DNA of 64,000 bases from Thiosulfatimonas sediminis (GCF_011398355.1 NZ_AP021889.1:1612001-1676000); one strand, 5' to 3'. Shown: positions 8,949-18,659, counted from the first letter of the stretch. Numbers and translations: made by a program. The notes: a model not told the origin generated them from the letters alone.

Positions 8949-9584
8949 ATGATTGATAAGACCGACTTACTAAATCTAAGCCCAGAAGCCAAACGCGAGC
9001 ATTATCACAAAGTGCGAATGGCACGTAAAAAAACGCAAATCGACGCCGCTATCGCACGTGCCGACACCGAGAAAGGACTCTTATTGGTCATTACCGGCAA
9101 TGGCAAAGGCAAATCCACCTCGGCGTTCGGCATGGTTGGGCGCGCCTTGGGGCACGGCAAAAAAATCGGAGTCTGCCAATTTATTAAAAGCCGAACCGAC
9201 ACCGGCGAAGAAGCGTTTTTCGGGCAACAAGAAAACTGTGAATGGCATGTTTTAGGAGACGGCTTTACTTGGGATACTCAAGACCGCAGCTCTGACATCG
9301 CCACCTCAGAAAGAGGCTGGCAGGTGGCGACCAAAATGCTAACAGACCCAAGTTACGACTTGGTCATTTTAGATGAGTTAACCTATCTTCTAAGTTATGA
9401 TTATCTGGACAAGGACGCGGTGTTAAACACCCTTTCGGAACGTCCAGAAATGCAACACGTTGTGGTCACGGGGCGCTCGGCCATCGCCGAATTGCGCGAA
9501 CTAGCGGATACGGTTTCCGACGTCAAGGATGAAAAACACGCTTATAAAAGCGGCATCAAAGCACAAAAAGGAATCGACTTTTGA
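8949..9584 (+). CDS. cobO: Cob(I)yrinic acid a,c-diamide adenosyltransferase
   Basis: The CobO/BtuR/CobA-type adenosyltransferase attaches the 5'-deoxyadenosyl group of ATP to cob(I)alamin or precursors in the cytoplasm. It contains the family P-loop GNGKGKST, the block GRALGHGKKIGVCQFIK, and LVILDELTYLLSYDYLD. With ATG 8949 it is 211 residues, slightly longer than E. coli BtuR (196); an upstream ATG at 8931 would overlap mscS. It starts a tight run cobO-cobD-cbiB-btuF. Confidence 0.93.
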   Translation: MIDKTDLLNLSPEAKREHYHKVRMARKKTQIDAAIARADTEKGLLLVITGNGKGKSTSAFGMVGRALGHGKKIGVCQFIKSRTDTGEEAFFGQQENCEWHVLGDGFTWDTQDRSSDIATSERGWQVATKMLTDPSYDLVILDELTYLLSYDYLDKDAVLNTLSERPEMQHVVVTGRSAIAELRELADTVSDVKDEKHAYKSGIKAQKGIDF

Positions 9585-10690
9585 ATATGCAGCACGCGAA
9601 CGCGGACGAGCATGCGGACTTGCCCATCGAACACGGTGGGCAATCTTTTGCTTTCGCCCAATCTCATGAACTGTGTATTAGTCAAGTACATGACTTCTCT
9701 GCCAGCATCAATCCGTTACAACCCCAGATTGATTGGCAACAACTGTCCCACGATGCCCAGCAGCAAATACCACATTATCCTGAAGAATTTAACGCGCGTA
9801 GCCATTCAACTTTACTGCCTTTTTTGGCCAAAACCTTTGACCTACCGCAAGCGCACATTACTCTATGCAATGGCATTAGTCAGGCGATTTGGCAACTGTT
9901 TGCCACCTTACCGATTTCCGAAATTTTTCTGTTTTCACCAATTTATGCCGAATACCAAAACGCTGCACAACAGAACGCCGCCGGTTATACGAAAATCCAT
10001 AGCACACCCAAAGAATGGTTGAAAAATAAACCAACCATGGCGAAATACTCGGTTGTCGTGCTGGTCAATCCCTCAACACCGCAAGGTTCTTTTTTAACCG
10101 TTGAAGAGCTGCAGCCGCTATTAAAATTTTGCGCGCAACAAGAGTCTTGGCTGCTGATTGATGAATCCTTTTTACCGTTTATCACGCTCGACAAAGCGCA
10201 CAGTTTGCGCCAATTTGTCGACGCCTATCCGCAACTCATTGTGTTGCAATCACTCAGTAAATTCTATGCTTGTCCAGGCGTACGCATCGGCGCACTCTTT
10301 AGCCGTGCTAAACAGGTCAAAAATCTGCCGGATATTTGGACAATCTCCACGCTCGACCGCCTGTATTTACAACAAGCCTTACAAGATGACGAGCACCCAA
10401 GCAAAACCCATCTATGGCTGAAAAATAGCAAACAAGATTTCTACAACTCGCTTAGCCAACTCCACTGCGTCCATCACATGGAAGAGAGCCATGTGAACTT
10501 CATTTTATTAGCCTTCGACCGACCTGTCGCCGATGTGCAGCGCCATTTGGACGCGTATCATATACTGATTCGTCCAGCCTCCAGTTTTGGGTTTGCCTCA
10601 AACTATGCGCGCCTCGCAATTAGGTTACCTGAAGAGAATCAACAACTACTCGATGCGTTACAAGCCCTTCCGGTGCATGACATAAAATAA
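9581..10690 (+). CDS. cobD: L-threonine-O-3-phosphate decarboxylase
   Basis: A PLP enzyme of the fold-I aminotransferase superfamily that makes (R)-1-aminopropan-2-ol phosphate, the linker attached by CbiB. Seen here are the N-terminal HGGQ region, VVLVNPSTPQGSF, the LLIDESFLPF aspartate segment, and LSKFYACPGVRIG with the Schiff-base Lys and phosphate-binding Arg. It has 369 residues, normal for the family. TTG 9581 overlaps the cobO stop and has AAGGA at 8-nt spacing; ATG 9587 is the alternative. Confidence 0.9.
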   Translation: MNMQHANADEHADLPIEHGGQSFAFAQSHELCISQVHDFSASINPLQPQIDWQQLSHDAQQQIPHYPEEFNARSHSTLLPFLAKTFDLPQAHITLCNGISQAIWQLFATLPISEIFLFSPIYAEYQNAAQQNAAGYTKIHSTPKEWLKNKPTMAKYSVVVLVNPSTPQGSFLTVEELQPLLKFCAQQESWLLIDESFLPFITLDKAHSLRQFVDAYPQLIVLQSLSKFYACPGVRIGALFSRAKQVKNLPDIWTISTLDRLYLQQALQDDEHPSKTHLWLKNSKQDFYNSLSQLHCVHHMEESHVNFILLAFDRPVADVQRHLDAYHILIRPASSFGFASNYARLAIRLPEENQQLLDALQALPVHDIK

Positions 10691-11655
10691 TGCCCGGGTA
10701 CATCGACTTTTCAAGCACCTCTTGGCCTGAAAGCATCGGCCTGTGGTTTACACTAAACTCGCTACTAGCCGCTGGCGCACTTCTGCTCGACCGCCTCTTT
10801 GGCGAGTTTTTAAACCGCTGGCATCCGGTAGTATTAATAGGCGCGTGGATTAACGGTTTTAACCGCTATTTTTATGCTGATTCGATTCAGCGTGGCGGTC
10901 TTTTATTACTCAGCACGCTAGCCATTACTCTGCTCGTAAGCATGGTGATATGCACCCTTCTGAATTTTTTACCATTCTGGCTCAGCGTGCCTCTTGCTAT
11001 GATTGCTGCCTCAACGTTACTCGCGCATCGTATGCTTTACGACAGTGTCAGTGCCGTGTTACACAGTGAACACCCAGCAAGCGCGGTTGCCGTTTTAGTC
11101 AGTCGTGATACTGAGCAGCTGTCCGATGCGGATGCCTATAAAGCGGCTATGGAAAGCTACGCCGAAAACCTATCCGATGGCGTAGTCGCCCCCTTACTGT
11201 TTTTATTGTTGTTTGGCTTACCCGGCATTGCACTTTATAAAGCGATTAATACCCTAGATTCGATGGTTGGCTATCGTACTGAACGCTTTGAAAATTACGG
11301 TAAAATTTCCGCCAAAGTCGATGACATTGCCAATTGGTTACCAGCCCGTCTAAGTGCTATTTTACTCATGCTGGTTTTCAAACAATGGCGCTTCTGGGCG
11401 TTTTATTCGTATGGTCGCGCCCATGCAAGCCCGAATGCAGGCCATCCGATTGCGGCAATGGCCTTAGCCTGTCACTGCCGTCTAGGCGGCGCAACGCGCT
11501 ACTTTGGACGCTGGCAGGATAAAGCTTACTTTGGCCGCGCTGAAGAGACTCAACACATTCAAGCACATCATTTAGCCTGCAGCCTGAGTCAACGTGATTT
11601 AATCGACTGTCTGTTAATTACCGGCTGCGTGCTTCCAACATTATGGCTGTTTTAG
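10690..11655 (+). CDS. cbiB: Adenosylcobinamide-phosphate synthase
   Basis: CbiB is an integral membrane enzyme that joins aminopropanol phosphate to adenosyl-cobyric acid. The 321 residues contain DRLFGEFLNRWHPVVLIG near the N-terminus, SYAENLSDGVVAPLL, and NTLDSMVGYRTERFENYGK, all conserved in the family, with several hydrophobic helices. Its ATG overlaps the cobD stop by one base (TAATG), so the producer and user of the linker are translationally coupled. Confidence 0.95.
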   Translation: MPGYIDFSSTSWPESIGLWFTLNSLLAAGALLLDRLFGEFLNRWHPVVLIGAWINGFNRYFYADSIQRGGLLLLSTLAITLLVSMVICTLLNFLPFWLSVPLAMIAASTLLAHRMLYDSVSAVLHSEHPASAVAVLVSRDTEQLSDADAYKAAMESYAENLSDGVVAPLLFLLLFGLPGIALYKAINTLDSMVGYRTERFENYGKISAKVDDIANWLPARLSAILLMLVFKQWRFWAFYSYGRAHASPNAGHPIAAMALACHCRLGGATRYFGRWQDKAYFGRAEETQHIQAHHLACSLSQRDLIDCLLITGCVLPTLWLF

Positions 11656-11667
11656 GAGGCCGCTATT

Positions 11668-12525
11668 TTGTCTTATCAAAAACACTTTACTCTTATCTTT
11701 ACTTCATTGATTTTTCAGCTTTTATTCATCCATTTCGCACACGCTGAAACACCGGCACAACGTATTATCACTCTCGCCCCCCATCTCACCGAAATGGTTT
11801 ACAGCGCTGGTGCAGGGGAAAAATTGGTCGGCGTGGTCAATTATTCAGATTATCCAGCAGAGGCAAAAAGCAAACCTATTGTCGGCAGTTATAACGCCAT
11901 TAATATCGAACGGATTGTTGAACTCAAGCCCGACTTGGTTTTAAGCTGGCGCTCAGGAAACCGCCTACAGGATTACCAACGCTTAGAACAGCTCCAACAG
12001 AAACTTGGGTTTAGGTTAATTGAATCAGAAATCAACACACTGGACGATATTCCAGCGCTGATTCGTCAAATTGGCATCTTAGCAGGGAGCGCCACAAAAG
12101 CGAATGCCGAAGCACATGAATTACAGACACAACTGACCCAGTTACGCCAGCAGTTTGCCACCGCAAAACCGGTCACAGTGTTTTATCAAATCTGGAACAA
12201 CCCTTTGATTACCATGGGAAAAAATCAGTTCATCAGCCAAGGTATTGAATTATGCGGTGGACGCAATATTTTTGAAGATTTAGGTAGTCTCACCGGACAA
12301 GTAGCGGTGGAAACCGTATTAATTCGAGATCCAGAAGTGATTTTATTGGGCGGAACTCGCGCGATGCAACAAGATTGGTTGCAGACTTGGCAGGCATTTG
12401 GCACCCTACAAGCGGTACAAAACAACACCATATTTTTACTTAATAACGATTTGTACCAACGTTCAAGTGCCCGCTTTATTCGCGCTTTGCCTGCTCTATG
12501 CGCGCAGATTGGACAAGCGCGCTAA
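11668..12525 (+). CDS. btuF: Periplasmic cobalamin-binding protein
   Basis: BtuF captures vitamin B12 in the periplasm for the BtuCD transporter. The 285-residue product has a signal peptide (~26 residues, ending AHA-E) and the BtuF/TroA pattern: RIITLAPHLTEMVYSAGAG, LVGVVNYSDYPAEA, IVELKPDLVLSWRSGN. The start is TTG 11668, supported by AGGAGG at 11654-11659 with 8-nt spacing. It closes the cobO-cobD-cbiB-btuF run. No btuC or btuD is in the window, so its partners must be elsewhere. Confidence 0.9.
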   Translation: MSYQKHFTLIFTSLIFQLLFIHFAHAETPAQRIITLAPHLTEMVYSAGAGEKLVGVVNYSDYPAEAKSKPIVGSYNAINIERIVELKPDLVLSWRSGNRLQDYQRLEQLQQKLGFRLIESEINTLDDIPALIRQIGILAGSATKANAEAHELQTQLTQLRQQFATAKPVTVFYQIWNNPLITMGKNQFISQGIELCGGRNIFEDLGSLTGQVAVETVLIRDPEVILLGGTRAMQQDWLQTWQAFGTLQAVQNNTIFLLNNDLYQRSSARFIRALPALCAQIGQAR

Positions 12526-12543
12526 GCAATATTAAGCCGCAGC

Positions 12544-12849
12544 TTAAGCAAACTCGACCCGATTTTTAAGCATTTTTGCTTTAAAAACAAAAGTGCCTAC
12601 CGGAATCAAAGACGCGACAAATCCAGTCAGGGTTGTCAAAAAGCCAAGGTGTCCACGAAATGCGTGACTCAACAACACTGCGTTAAACACAATAAACAAC
12701 ACGCCATGCGCTGGGCCAATAATCTTCACCGCCTCCGGAATACCCATCATGTATTTCAATGGCATCGCGACTAAAAGTAGCAATAACAACGAAGTCCCTT
12801 CTAATAAAGCGACCAGTTTAAGCAGTGAAAAATTTGGAGTTGTTTGCAT
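12544..12849 (-). CDS. DUF3817 small membrane protein
   Basis: A 101-residue protein with three hydrophobic stretches and the MGIPEAVKIIGPAHGVLF block typical of DUF3817. GAAGG lies 7 nt before the ATG. The function of the family is not known. It is convergent with btuF with an 18-base gap and stands apart from the genes upstream on its own strand. Confidence 0.8.
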   Translation of the reverse strand: MQTTPNFSLLKLVALLEGTSLLLLLLVAMPLKYMMGIPEAVKIIGPAHGVLFIVFNAVLLSHAFRGHLGFLTTLTGFVASLIPVGTFVFKAKMLKNRVEFA

Positions 12850-12975
12850 AATGTTGCCTTCAGCGCGAGCCTTGTTAAAAATAATCTAACCATTATCGAG
12901 AGATTGCGGTAAATACCAAGCGATAAAGCTGAAGAAAGAATGGATAAATATTCTTAATATAGCAAGACGCAGTCT

Positions 12976-13182
12976 TTAAACGTCTCCACCACGCAACACA
13001 TAGTAAAGCAGATAGCCGCCATAAATCACCAACAAAACAATGCTCAAAATGGTTACCGGACGCAACCCTTGCTGCGCTTCGATTTTATAACCTTGCGCCT
13101 CTAGCTTACGCTGCCGCACTTTGTGCTTTATCAGCCAGAAAAAGAAATAGATAATCGCAAGCAGAGTCAGATATTTCAGCAT
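12976..13182 (-). CDS. Small two-helix membrane protein, unknown
   Basis: 68 residues: a hydrophobic helix (about 4-18), a basic amphipathic linker with KHKVRQRKLEAQGYKIE, and a second helix (about 46-64). I do not recognise it. It starts 11 bases after the kdsB stop and is probably the last gene of the comEC-lpxK-Trm112-kdsB unit. Confidence 0.6.
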   Translation of the reverse strand: MLKYLTLLAIIYFFFWLIKHKVRQRKLEAQGYKIEAQQGLRPVTILSIVLLVIYGGYLLYYVLRGGDV

Positions 13183-13193
13183 AATCTCAGCCG

Positions 13194-13964
13194 TTACAAT
13201 TCGGCTTGCAGCAAGTGCCGAACACGCGCCAAATCGTCTGCAGTGTCAACGCCAACGCCCGCATCCATCAAAGCATCCAACACCAAAATTGGTTCACCAT
13301 GCCACAACACACGCAACTGCTCCAATTTTTCGACCTGTTCAAGCTGACATTCCGGCCACTGCACATAGCGTTTTACGAAACCGGCACGGTAGGCATAGAG
13401 ACCGATATGGCGTCGATACAATCCTAAGGCGCTGACCGGAAGCTGTTCACGAGTGTGCGCAAATTCATCTCGCGCCCACGGTATTGGCGCCCGGGAAAAC
13501 GTTAAGGCGATATTGTTGGCATTGCAACTTACTTTAACGGTGTTGGGATTAAATAAAGCAGCAGCGTCTTCAATTGGTTCGCACAAAGTAGACATTGGAA
13601 TTTGCGGATTGTCTTGCAACCCCTGTGCCACTTGATGAATCAACTCTGGCGGTAACATCGGCTCATCGCCCTGCACATTCACAATAATCTGTTCATCCGC
13701 AATTAAGCTCAACTCAATCACCTCTGCAATGCGTTCGGTGCCCGATTGATGATGGTCACCAGTCAAACAGACTTCCGCGCCAAACGCGTGACAAGCGTCG
13801 GCCACCTCTTGCGATTCTGTGGCAATAATAATCCGACTCGCCCCCGACTTTTTAGCTTGTTGCCAAGTCCAATACACCATCGGATAACCGTGAATCTCCA
13901 TCAGTGGTTTACGCGGCAAACGACTGGAATGTAGACGGGCTGGAATAATCACAACAAATGACAT
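13194..13964 (-). CDS. kdsB: CMP-KDO synthetase
   Basis: 3-deoxy-manno-octulosonate cytidylyltransferase activates KDO with CTP for lipopolysaccharide inner-core synthesis. The 256-residue protein begins MSFVVIIPARLHSSRLPRKPL, the nucleotide-binding signature, and has VNVQGDEPMLPPELI and the AGVGVDTADDL tail. ATG 13964 with GAGGA just upstream is preferred over an in-frame TTG at 13979. It is 18 bases downstream of the Trm112 gene. Confidence 0.95.
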   Translation of the reverse strand: MSFVVIIPARLHSSRLPRKPLMEIHGYPMVYWTWQQAKKSGASRIIIATESQEVADACHAFGAEVCLTGDHHQSGTERIAEVIELSLIADEQIIVNVQGDEPMLPPELIHQVAQGLQDNPQIPMSTLCEPIEDAAALFNPNTVKVSCNANNIALTFSRAPIPWARDEFAHTREQLPVSALGLYRRHIGLYAYRAGFVKRYVQWPECQLEQVEKLEQLRVLWHGEPILVLDALMDAGVGVDTADDLARVRHLLQAEL

Positions 13965-13982
13965 ACTTTTCCTCAGCAATAT

Positions 13983-14183
13983 TTAAGCTTTATGTTTATG
14001 GAAAGCGTCCGCTTCCTCGGCACTAATGGCACGCGCCTCGTCTTCCAATAAAATTGGAATGCCGTCACGAATCGGATACGCAAGATGGGCCGAGGTTGAA
14101 ATTAACTCTTGTTTCTCTTTATCAAAAATCAATTTGGTTTTGCTCACAGGGCAAACTAAAATTTCCAGAAGTTTCGGATCCAT
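13983..14183 (-). CDS. Trm112-family small protein (YcaR-like)
   Basis: 66 residues starting [21 protein letters not shown] and containing [13 protein letters not shown], the typical Trm112/UPF0434 layout; only one Cys remains of the zinc ligands seen in some homologues. It sits between lpxK and kdsB, a conserved position in gammaproteobacteria. Its role in bacteria is unclear. Confidence 0.9.
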   Translation of the reverse strand: MDPKLLEILVCPVSKTKLIFDKEKQELISTSAHLAYPIRDGIPILLEDEARAISAEEADAFHKHKA

Positions 14184-14258
14184 ACTGTTCTCTCAACTAG
14201 GGTCTATAAAGATTGGTTATTCGGCGCACTTAACAAGCCGTTCTCAGCGATGCGGGAT

Positions 14259-15284
14259 TTAATTTTGTAATTTTTGCAGTATCAACGTCATTAACTCTGG
14301 CGCCACTATGGTTTCGACTTCCAGCGCCCAAAAGTTTTTTGCCTGTCGCTGCTGAGCAAACGCTTGGCATTTTACCGCATCTTTCGCCGTCATAATCAGC
14401 GGTTTATCGCCCACAAACCCTTGCAACTGGGTTTCGGTATAGGCGTGATGATCGGCCAAAGGCTGAGTATCTTGTTCAGCCACATAGGGCTGCAACGTAT
14501 CAAAAAAACGTTGTGGATTACCGATGCCGGCAATGCTGCTCACCGCCGAATCAGAAAAATAATCCACCGCTTGCGTCATCTGCGGGCTATGCAGATTACG
14601 GAAAACGCTTGGGCGTAACTCCATCGCAAACCTGGGCGGTAACTCTCCCGCAAAACGGCGCCGCCACTTTTGACTTAATTCCAGCTGATTTCCACCATTT
14701 ATCACCACCGCATCGACATTCGACAGACGCCCTAAAGGTTCTCGCAAAGGACCGGCAGGCAGACAATATTGATTACCAAACTGGCGTTGCGCATCCACCA
14801 CAACTATTTCAATATCTCTTGCCATAGCGTAATGCTGTAATCCGTCATCGCTGATAATCACATCGCAGGCTTGTCGGTTTTCAATTAACGCAATCGCCTC
14901 CGCGCGTTTAGGCGACACCGCCACCGGAACTTGCAGCGTTTGCGCCAATAACAGCGGTTCATCACCCACAAGACGTGCATCGCTTTCCGCATCCACCCAC
15001 TGCGGCCATTGACTCGCTTGCCCACCATAACCACGGCTCACAATCCCCACCTGCAACCCTTGCTGTTGGAGTGCTTTTGTCAACCAGATAATCAACGGCG
15101 TTTTTCCACTGCCCCCCACCACCAGATTACCGACCACAATCACTTTGGCCGCACTGATACGCGCTGGCGGCGTGCGTTGAAACTTATTTAAACGGCGGAG
15201 TGCTTCCCACGCCACCAGTTTGGATAAAGGCCATAACAGCCGCGCTTGCCAATTTTTTTTCGTCCAAAATGTCGGCCAGCTCAC
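14259..15284 (-). CDS. lpxK: Tetraacyldisaccharide 4'-kinase
   Basis: LpxK phosphorylates the 4' position of the lipid A disaccharide at the inner membrane. The Walker A is GNLVVGGSGKTPLI, followed by GIVSRGYGG, GDEPLLLA and VIISDDGLQHYAMARD. The start is taken at GTG 15284 because AAAGGAG lies just 5 nt upstream and VSWPTFW aligns with the usual LpxK N-terminus; this gives 341 residues. The longer frame to TTG 15347 lacks support. It is followed by Trm112 and kdsB, which also serve the lipopolysaccharide core. Confidence 0.94.
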   Translation of the reverse strand: MSWPTFWTKKNWQARLLWPLSKLVAWEALRRLNKFQRTPPARISAAKVIVVGNLVVGGSGKTPLIIWLTKALQQQGLQVGIVSRGYGGQASQWPQWVDAESDARLVGDEPLLLAQTLQVPVAVSPKRAEAIALIENRQACDVIISDDGLQHYAMARDIEIVVVDAQRQFGNQYCLPAGPLREPLGRLSNVDAVVINGGNQLELSQKWRRRFAGELPPRFAMELRPSVFRNLHSPQMTQAVDYFSDSAVSSIAGIGNPQRFFDTLQPYVAEQDTQPLADHHAYTETQLQGFVGDKPLIMTAKDAVKCQAFAQQRQAKNFWALEVETIVAPELMTLILQKLQN

Positions 15285-15371
15285 TGGCTCTCCTTTATTC
15301 GCGAGTTCATTAGATAAGGCGTTAGAAATTTTGATTAGCCTATGCAAAAGCCGATTAATGCGACAAGCATT

Positions 15372-17993
15372 CTATTTTATGTCCTGTTTGCAGCGCTGAT
15401 AATACCATTTTGAACGGGCTTTGCGAGTCTCTTGGCGCATTTCAATCTTCTGTGGCGTAAGATTCAACTGCATGGCTCCGGAACAAGCGGTATTCCATAA
15501 GCGCGCCTCGGGCGTATTGAGCGCAATGCGTTGCAACACCGCTTGATTCGGAAAGTCAAAGTGATTTTGATAAGCCGCCGAAAACAAAATGATGGAGGGT
15601 GCAACGGCTTGTAAAAAGGCCGCACTACTCGAATTACGGCTACCATGGTGTCCGGCTAATAGAACATCGGCCTGTAAACTATGGGGCGCCGCAGACAAAG
15701 CGGCAATTAAAGCCGCTTCGCCTTTGGAACCCAAATCTCCGGTAATTAAAACCGAGTGCTGACTGACCGATTCCTGCGTCGTAATTTTTAAAACACAAGA
15801 AAAATCATTGTCATTATTAATTCGTGCAAAATCCGATGCAGACGGTGCAAGTACTTCAAAACGCACACCATCCCATAACCAATTTTGACCTTGCACACAT
15901 TGCTGAATGTACGGTGCCTTGGGCACTTGCGTGGCTAGCTTTTGTGGCTGACCGGACAGCAGTTTATGCACCCTTAAATCGCTAAGTAAATCCCCTAGGC
16001 CGCCGGCGTGATCGTTATCGCTATGGCTAATCATCAGCAAATCCACTGGAGGACTTCCTTGTCGTTGCCAATAAGGAATAATCGAAAATTGCGCCGCCGA
16101 CATCGAACCCCATTTGGGGCCAGCATCATAAATCATACGGTGGTTCGCCGTTTCGATGCTTAAAGCCAACCCCTGACCCACATCAAACAGCGTAAGCCGA
16201 AAAGTGCCATAAGCCGGAGCTTGCCAGGTTTTAAAACTGCCGAACATCATCAAACAAGCGAAAATCGTCACCAATCCAAACGCCGTAGACGCTCTCGGTC
16301 GACTCGACTTAAGACTTTGCCACCATTTAAAAGATGCAAACACGAGTACATAAACCGAAACTAACCAAATCACACTCTGTTGGGTAAAACCACTGTTCAC
16401 TGACAATTCGGCTTCAGCTGCGGCTAAAGTGTTTAGATAACGCCACAATCCATGCCATAAAAAGTCGTTTAGCGGCAATAACCAAACAAACAACGCATCC
16501 CAAACCAAAGCACTTAACGCACTGATAAACAACAGCGGCAGCGCCACAAAACTGACCAGTGGTATCGCCAACAGATTGGCAAAGAAAGAAAATAACGGAA
16601 CATAGGAAAACTGCCATATCAATAAGGGCGCTAACCCAAGAGTTAACACCAACTGCATAATGAATAACTGCTGCCACCAAGCCCGCCCTTTAAGCCATGG
16701 CAAACTCAAAAATATCAAAGCGACCGCCCCAAACGACAACCAAAATCCCGGCGCTAAAACCGCGCGTGAATCAATCAATAACACCGTAAAAACCGCTAAG
16801 GCTAAGGCGCTCCAAGGTTGAAATTTTCGCCGAATCAGCATGAACAAAATAAAGGCCATCACCATAATCCAAGCGCGCTGAGTTGGAATCGCCATACCTG
16901 AAATCAATAGGTAGCCACTGGCCAAAAGCGCCGCGCCAAAAGCACTAAACATAGGCAAATTAATCGCTTCTAAGCGATAGGCACCTAGCCACCAAATAGC
17001 ACTAAAAAGCGCTGCACCGAGTGCGGCCATAATCGCCAAATGCAACCCCGAAATCGCCATTAAATGGCTTGTGCCAGTTTGTTGAAACAAGCGCCAATCG
17101 TCAGCAGTCATCTGATTTCGCTCGCCTAACAAAAGGGCTTGATAAATCCGCCAAAATTGCGCGTTCGCAAAAGCATCTTGCCAGCGCGATTGCAAGGCGC
17201 TTCGCCAAATACGCCAATCCCAATAAGAAGCATCGGCTAACTTAACCGCAAATACAGTTTTATTAGAAAGCGCATCGCCTTCGGGAAATACCACGTTGGT
17301 ATAAAATGTTTGCGCTGTTCGTCTAATGGCTTGGTAAGAATCTGGCGCGTAGCTGGGTAAATAGCCTTTAGCCTGAATACCCTGCTGAAAGAGATAGGTT
17401 TCATGATCATTATTAAACGGGTTCTGCGATGCCACTGGCGCTTTGAGTTTGACGGCTAATAACCAAGTTTCACCGCTATTTAACACTGGCATTTGCTCGG
17501 GCAAAAGATACAAAGAAAGTTGGACTTTGGGTTTAAGCCAAGTCGTTTGATAGTGTATTTTAGGAACTTGTTGACCGGATGCACTAGCAGGCAAATACAC
17601 TTTCTGCAACGCCACATAGGATTTTTGACGTAACTGTCGTTCATCTAGCGTTCTTGAAGTACTGCTATTGAGTACCTGCACTTCGAGCAAAATGTGTTGA
17701 TTTAGCACATCTGGAGGTAAATTTTGTGTGAAATAACTCTGCCCTCCAGCCCATGCCCAGCCTATAATAGCGCCCACAAATAGATTACTTAATTTTATGG
17801 CCCATGGCGTCGATTGTATTCCCTTTAAGAATCGAATCGGTGTAGGATATAAAACCTGCCAAAAAAGCATGTAAACGAGCAGCACAAAAACGACCGCAAG
17901 CGTAAGCATCGCCGCCGTTTCGCTGGGGCGATTATCCAATTGATAGTAATAGCTAATCGCAAAAAGCCAACCGATAACAAAATAGTGAAACAT
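15372..17993 (-). CDS. comEC: ComEC/Rec2 DNA-uptake channel
   Basis: ComEC is the inner-membrane channel that takes single-stranded DNA into the cytoplasm during transformation. The 873 residues show an N-terminal membrane and OB-like region, and a Competence core from about residue 285 (LLLGERNQM, TGTSHLMAISGLHLAIMA). A C-terminal metallo-beta-lactamase-like domain follows (DVGQGLALSIE, MISHSDNDHAGGLG, LAGHHGSRNSSS). All parts are present, so it appears functional. The ATG overlaps the start of the divergent DUF2062 gene (CATG, 17991-17994). It heads the lpxK-kdsB unit; exbBD or msbA, often found here, are absent. Confidence 0.95.
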   Translation of the reverse strand: MFHYFVIGWLFAISYYYQLDNRPSETAAMLTLAVVFVLLVYMLFWQVLYPTPIRFLKGIQSTPWAIKLSNLFVGAIIGWAWAGGQSYFTQNLPPDVLNQHILLEVQVLNSSTSRTLDERQLRQKSYVALQKVYLPASASGQQVPKIHYQTTWLKPKVQLSLYLLPEQMPVLNSGETWLLAVKLKAPVASQNPFNNDHETYLFQQGIQAKGYLPSYAPDSYQAIRRTAQTFYTNVVFPEGDALSNKTVFAVKLADASYWDWRIWRSALQSRWQDAFANAQFWRIYQALLLGERNQMTADDWRLFQQTGTSHLMAISGLHLAIMAALGAALFSAIWWLGAYRLEAINLPMFSAFGAALLASGYLLISGMAIPTQRAWIMVMAFILFMLIRRKFQPWSALALAVFTVLLIDSRAVLAPGFWLSFGAVALIFLSLPWLKGRAWWQQLFIMQLVLTLGLAPLLIWQFSYVPLFSFFANLLAIPLVSFVALPLLFISALSALVWDALFVWLLPLNDFLWHGLWRYLNTLAAAEAELSVNSGFTQQSVIWLVSVYVLVFASFKWWQSLKSSRPRASTAFGLVTIFACLMMFGSFKTWQAPAYGTFRLTLFDVGQGLALSIETANHRMIYDAGPKWGSMSAAQFSIIPYWQRQGSPPVDLLMISHSDNDHAGGLGDLLSDLRVHKLLSGQPQKLATQVPKAPYIQQCVQGQNWLWDGVRFEVLAPSASDFARINNDNDFSCVLKITTQESVSQHSVLITGDLGSKGEAALIAALSAAPHSLQADVLLAGHHGSRNSSSAAFLQAVAPSIILFSAAYQNHFDFPNQAVLQRIALNTPEARLWNTACSGAMQLNLTPQKIEMRQETRKARSKWYYQRCKQDIK

Positions 17994-18546
17994 GCCTAAA
18001 AAGCTTATAAAACGCTATCTCCCAACCCCAGAAAAAATCAAAAATCTCAAAGGTTTAGGATGGCTTGGCAGTTGGTTGCACAACCCCAATATCTGGCACT
18101 TGCATCGCCATTCCGTCGCCAAAGCCTTTTTAATTGGCTTGTTCTTTATGGCGATTCCAATTCCGTCACAGATGATTTTTGCCGCTCTATTTGCTGTCGC
18201 CTTTCGTGCCAACTTGCCGTTAAGCGTCGCTTTAGTCTGGATATCCAACCCTTTAACCATGGCGCCGATTTTCTATTTCAACTATGAAATTGGCGCTTTG
18301 ATTTTAGGCCATGCGGTCGATCCAAACCTACACTTTGAACTCAGTTGGCATTGGCTAACCAACGTACTCGGCGAACTTTGGAAACCACTCTATTTAGGCA
18401 GCGTTGTTGTTGGCTTAGTACTCGGCGTCGTCGCGTATTTTGCCATTCACATTATCTGGCGCTTGCACGTCATCAAACGCTGGCAAGAGCGCTGCGTCAG
18501 AAAACGTTTACAAAAAATCGCTAAACAACAGCAAAAAAAACCATAA
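17992..18546 (+). CDS. DUF2062 membrane protein
   Basis: 184 residues with the DUF2062 pattern: PKKLIKRYLPTPEKIKNLKG, then NPNIWHLHRHSVAKAFLIGLF and AIPIPSQM, two or three transmembrane helices and a very basic tail. The start matches the family. Function is unknown, though the family is often found near comEC or lipopolysaccharide genes. Its start codon overlaps that of comEC on the other strand. Confidence 0.88.
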   Translation: MPKKLIKRYLPTPEKIKNLKGLGWLGSWLHNPNIWHLHRHSVAKAFLIGLFFMAIPIPSQMIFAALFAVAFRANLPLSVALVWISNPLTMAPIFYFNYEIGALILGHAVDPNLHFELSWHWLTNVLGELWKPLYLGSVVVGLVLGVVAYFAIHIIWRLHVIKRWQERCVRKRLQKIAKQQQKKP

Positions 18547-18659
18547 ACCTTTACTTTTTAAACTCTAAACCCTTAACTTATTGCCGTCTAATCAATTCTA
18601 TCAATCGGACTAAACTACCGATTGCAGTTAATCGTTTTTTGCGCCATTTTCATGACCCG

